A stretch of 64,000 nucleotides of DNA, from positions 682,001 through 746,000 of the forward strand of contig OZ176056.1 in assembly GCA_964247055.1 (NCBI GenBank), written 5' to 3'. Positions 63,912 through 64,000 of the stretch are shown piece after piece. Under the pieces are notes generated by a model, which made no database searches, had not been told where the DNA came from, and worked only from the letters and a program-made list of their open reading frames with translations. The DNA comes from Paragordius varius (Eukaryota; Nematomorpha). Numbering within the stretch: the first letter of the stretch is position 1; each line of letters opens with the position of its first letter. The translations under genes and the position numbers were made by a program.

Positions 63912-63930
63912 GGGGGGGGGGGGGGGGGGG
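63912..63930. repeat. Poly-G tract of 19
   Basis: An uninterrupted run of 19 G in otherwise AT-rich DNA. Such runs are hard for any sequencing chemistry, so the exact length is doubtful. It could form a G-quadruplex on the plus strand. Confidence 0.85.
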
Positions 63931-64000
63931 AATGGCATTTTACGAGGGGAGCGGGAAAAAGTGGGACTAAATTAAAAAAGCGAGACGACTATGTTCGGCG
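63931..64000. other. GC-richer end of window, unassigned
   Basis: Composition changes from about 20 percent to near 50 percent G+C. There is no open frame long enough to judge. It could be the start of a different repeat or element, or a 5' exon region. Confidence 0.3.

Noticed and set aside
63895-63930. Hairpin plus G run as a bacterial-type terminator
   Set aside because: The context is a eukaryotic nuclear genome and no T run follows on either strand in the right place.

Overview
The window looks like nuclear DNA of an AT-rich, intron-bearing eukaryote whose lineage I cannot place. The evidence is spliced genes with GT..AG introns on the minus strand, a eukaryotic-type multidomain acetyl-CoA carboxylase (ACC), many short inverted-repeat transposons, a LINE remnant, TA microsatellites and a very large tandem satellite. 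There are no bacterial operons, tRNA/rRNA genes or CRISPR arrays. The ACC resembles fungal, animal and plant homologues about equally by eye, so it gives no taxonomic call.

Region 1 (1 to about 47990) is one uninterrupted head-to-tail satellite array of about 270 monomers of about 178 bp, entering from the left edge. It has no open frames and no inserted transposons. Monomer variants recur in a fixed order, giving higher-order repeats (HORs). The period is about 2.1 kb (11-12 monomers) at the left, about 3.36 kb (19 monomers) from 8 to 15 kb, and about 6.0-6.35 kb (34-36 monomers) from about 15.6 to 43 kb. A scrambled, locally duplicated edge follows up to 47990. Each monomer carries a 14-bp inverted repeat with a 65-bp spacer and short palindromes, a layout compatible with a centromeric or pericentromeric satellite.

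Region 2 (47991 to about 54200) is AT-rich non-coding DNA full of small inverted-repeat elements: two TA-target families, a hAT-like element with another element nested inside it, and fold-back elements. No coding exon was recognised here.

Region 3 (54218 to 60436, minus strand) holds the first seven recognisable coding exons of ACC, from the start codon through most of the biotin carboxylase domain. The exons join in consistent phase, except that exon 3 has one extra A in an A6 run at its start. The biotin-carrier and carboxyltransferase exons are not seen. The last exon meets a four-copy 160-168 bp tandem repeat at its 5' splice site, then about 6 kb of transposon-rich DNA and then the satellite. 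Either this intron exceeds 54 kb and contains the array, or the gene was cut off beside the satellite.

Region 4 (60437 to 64000) contains an intergenic stretch and then the 3' end of a second minus-strand gene that I do not recognise. It appears to be built of micro-exons of 21-36 nt, every one a multiple of three and every intron in phase 1. The window ends in a GC-richer patch with a hairpin and a 19-base G run.
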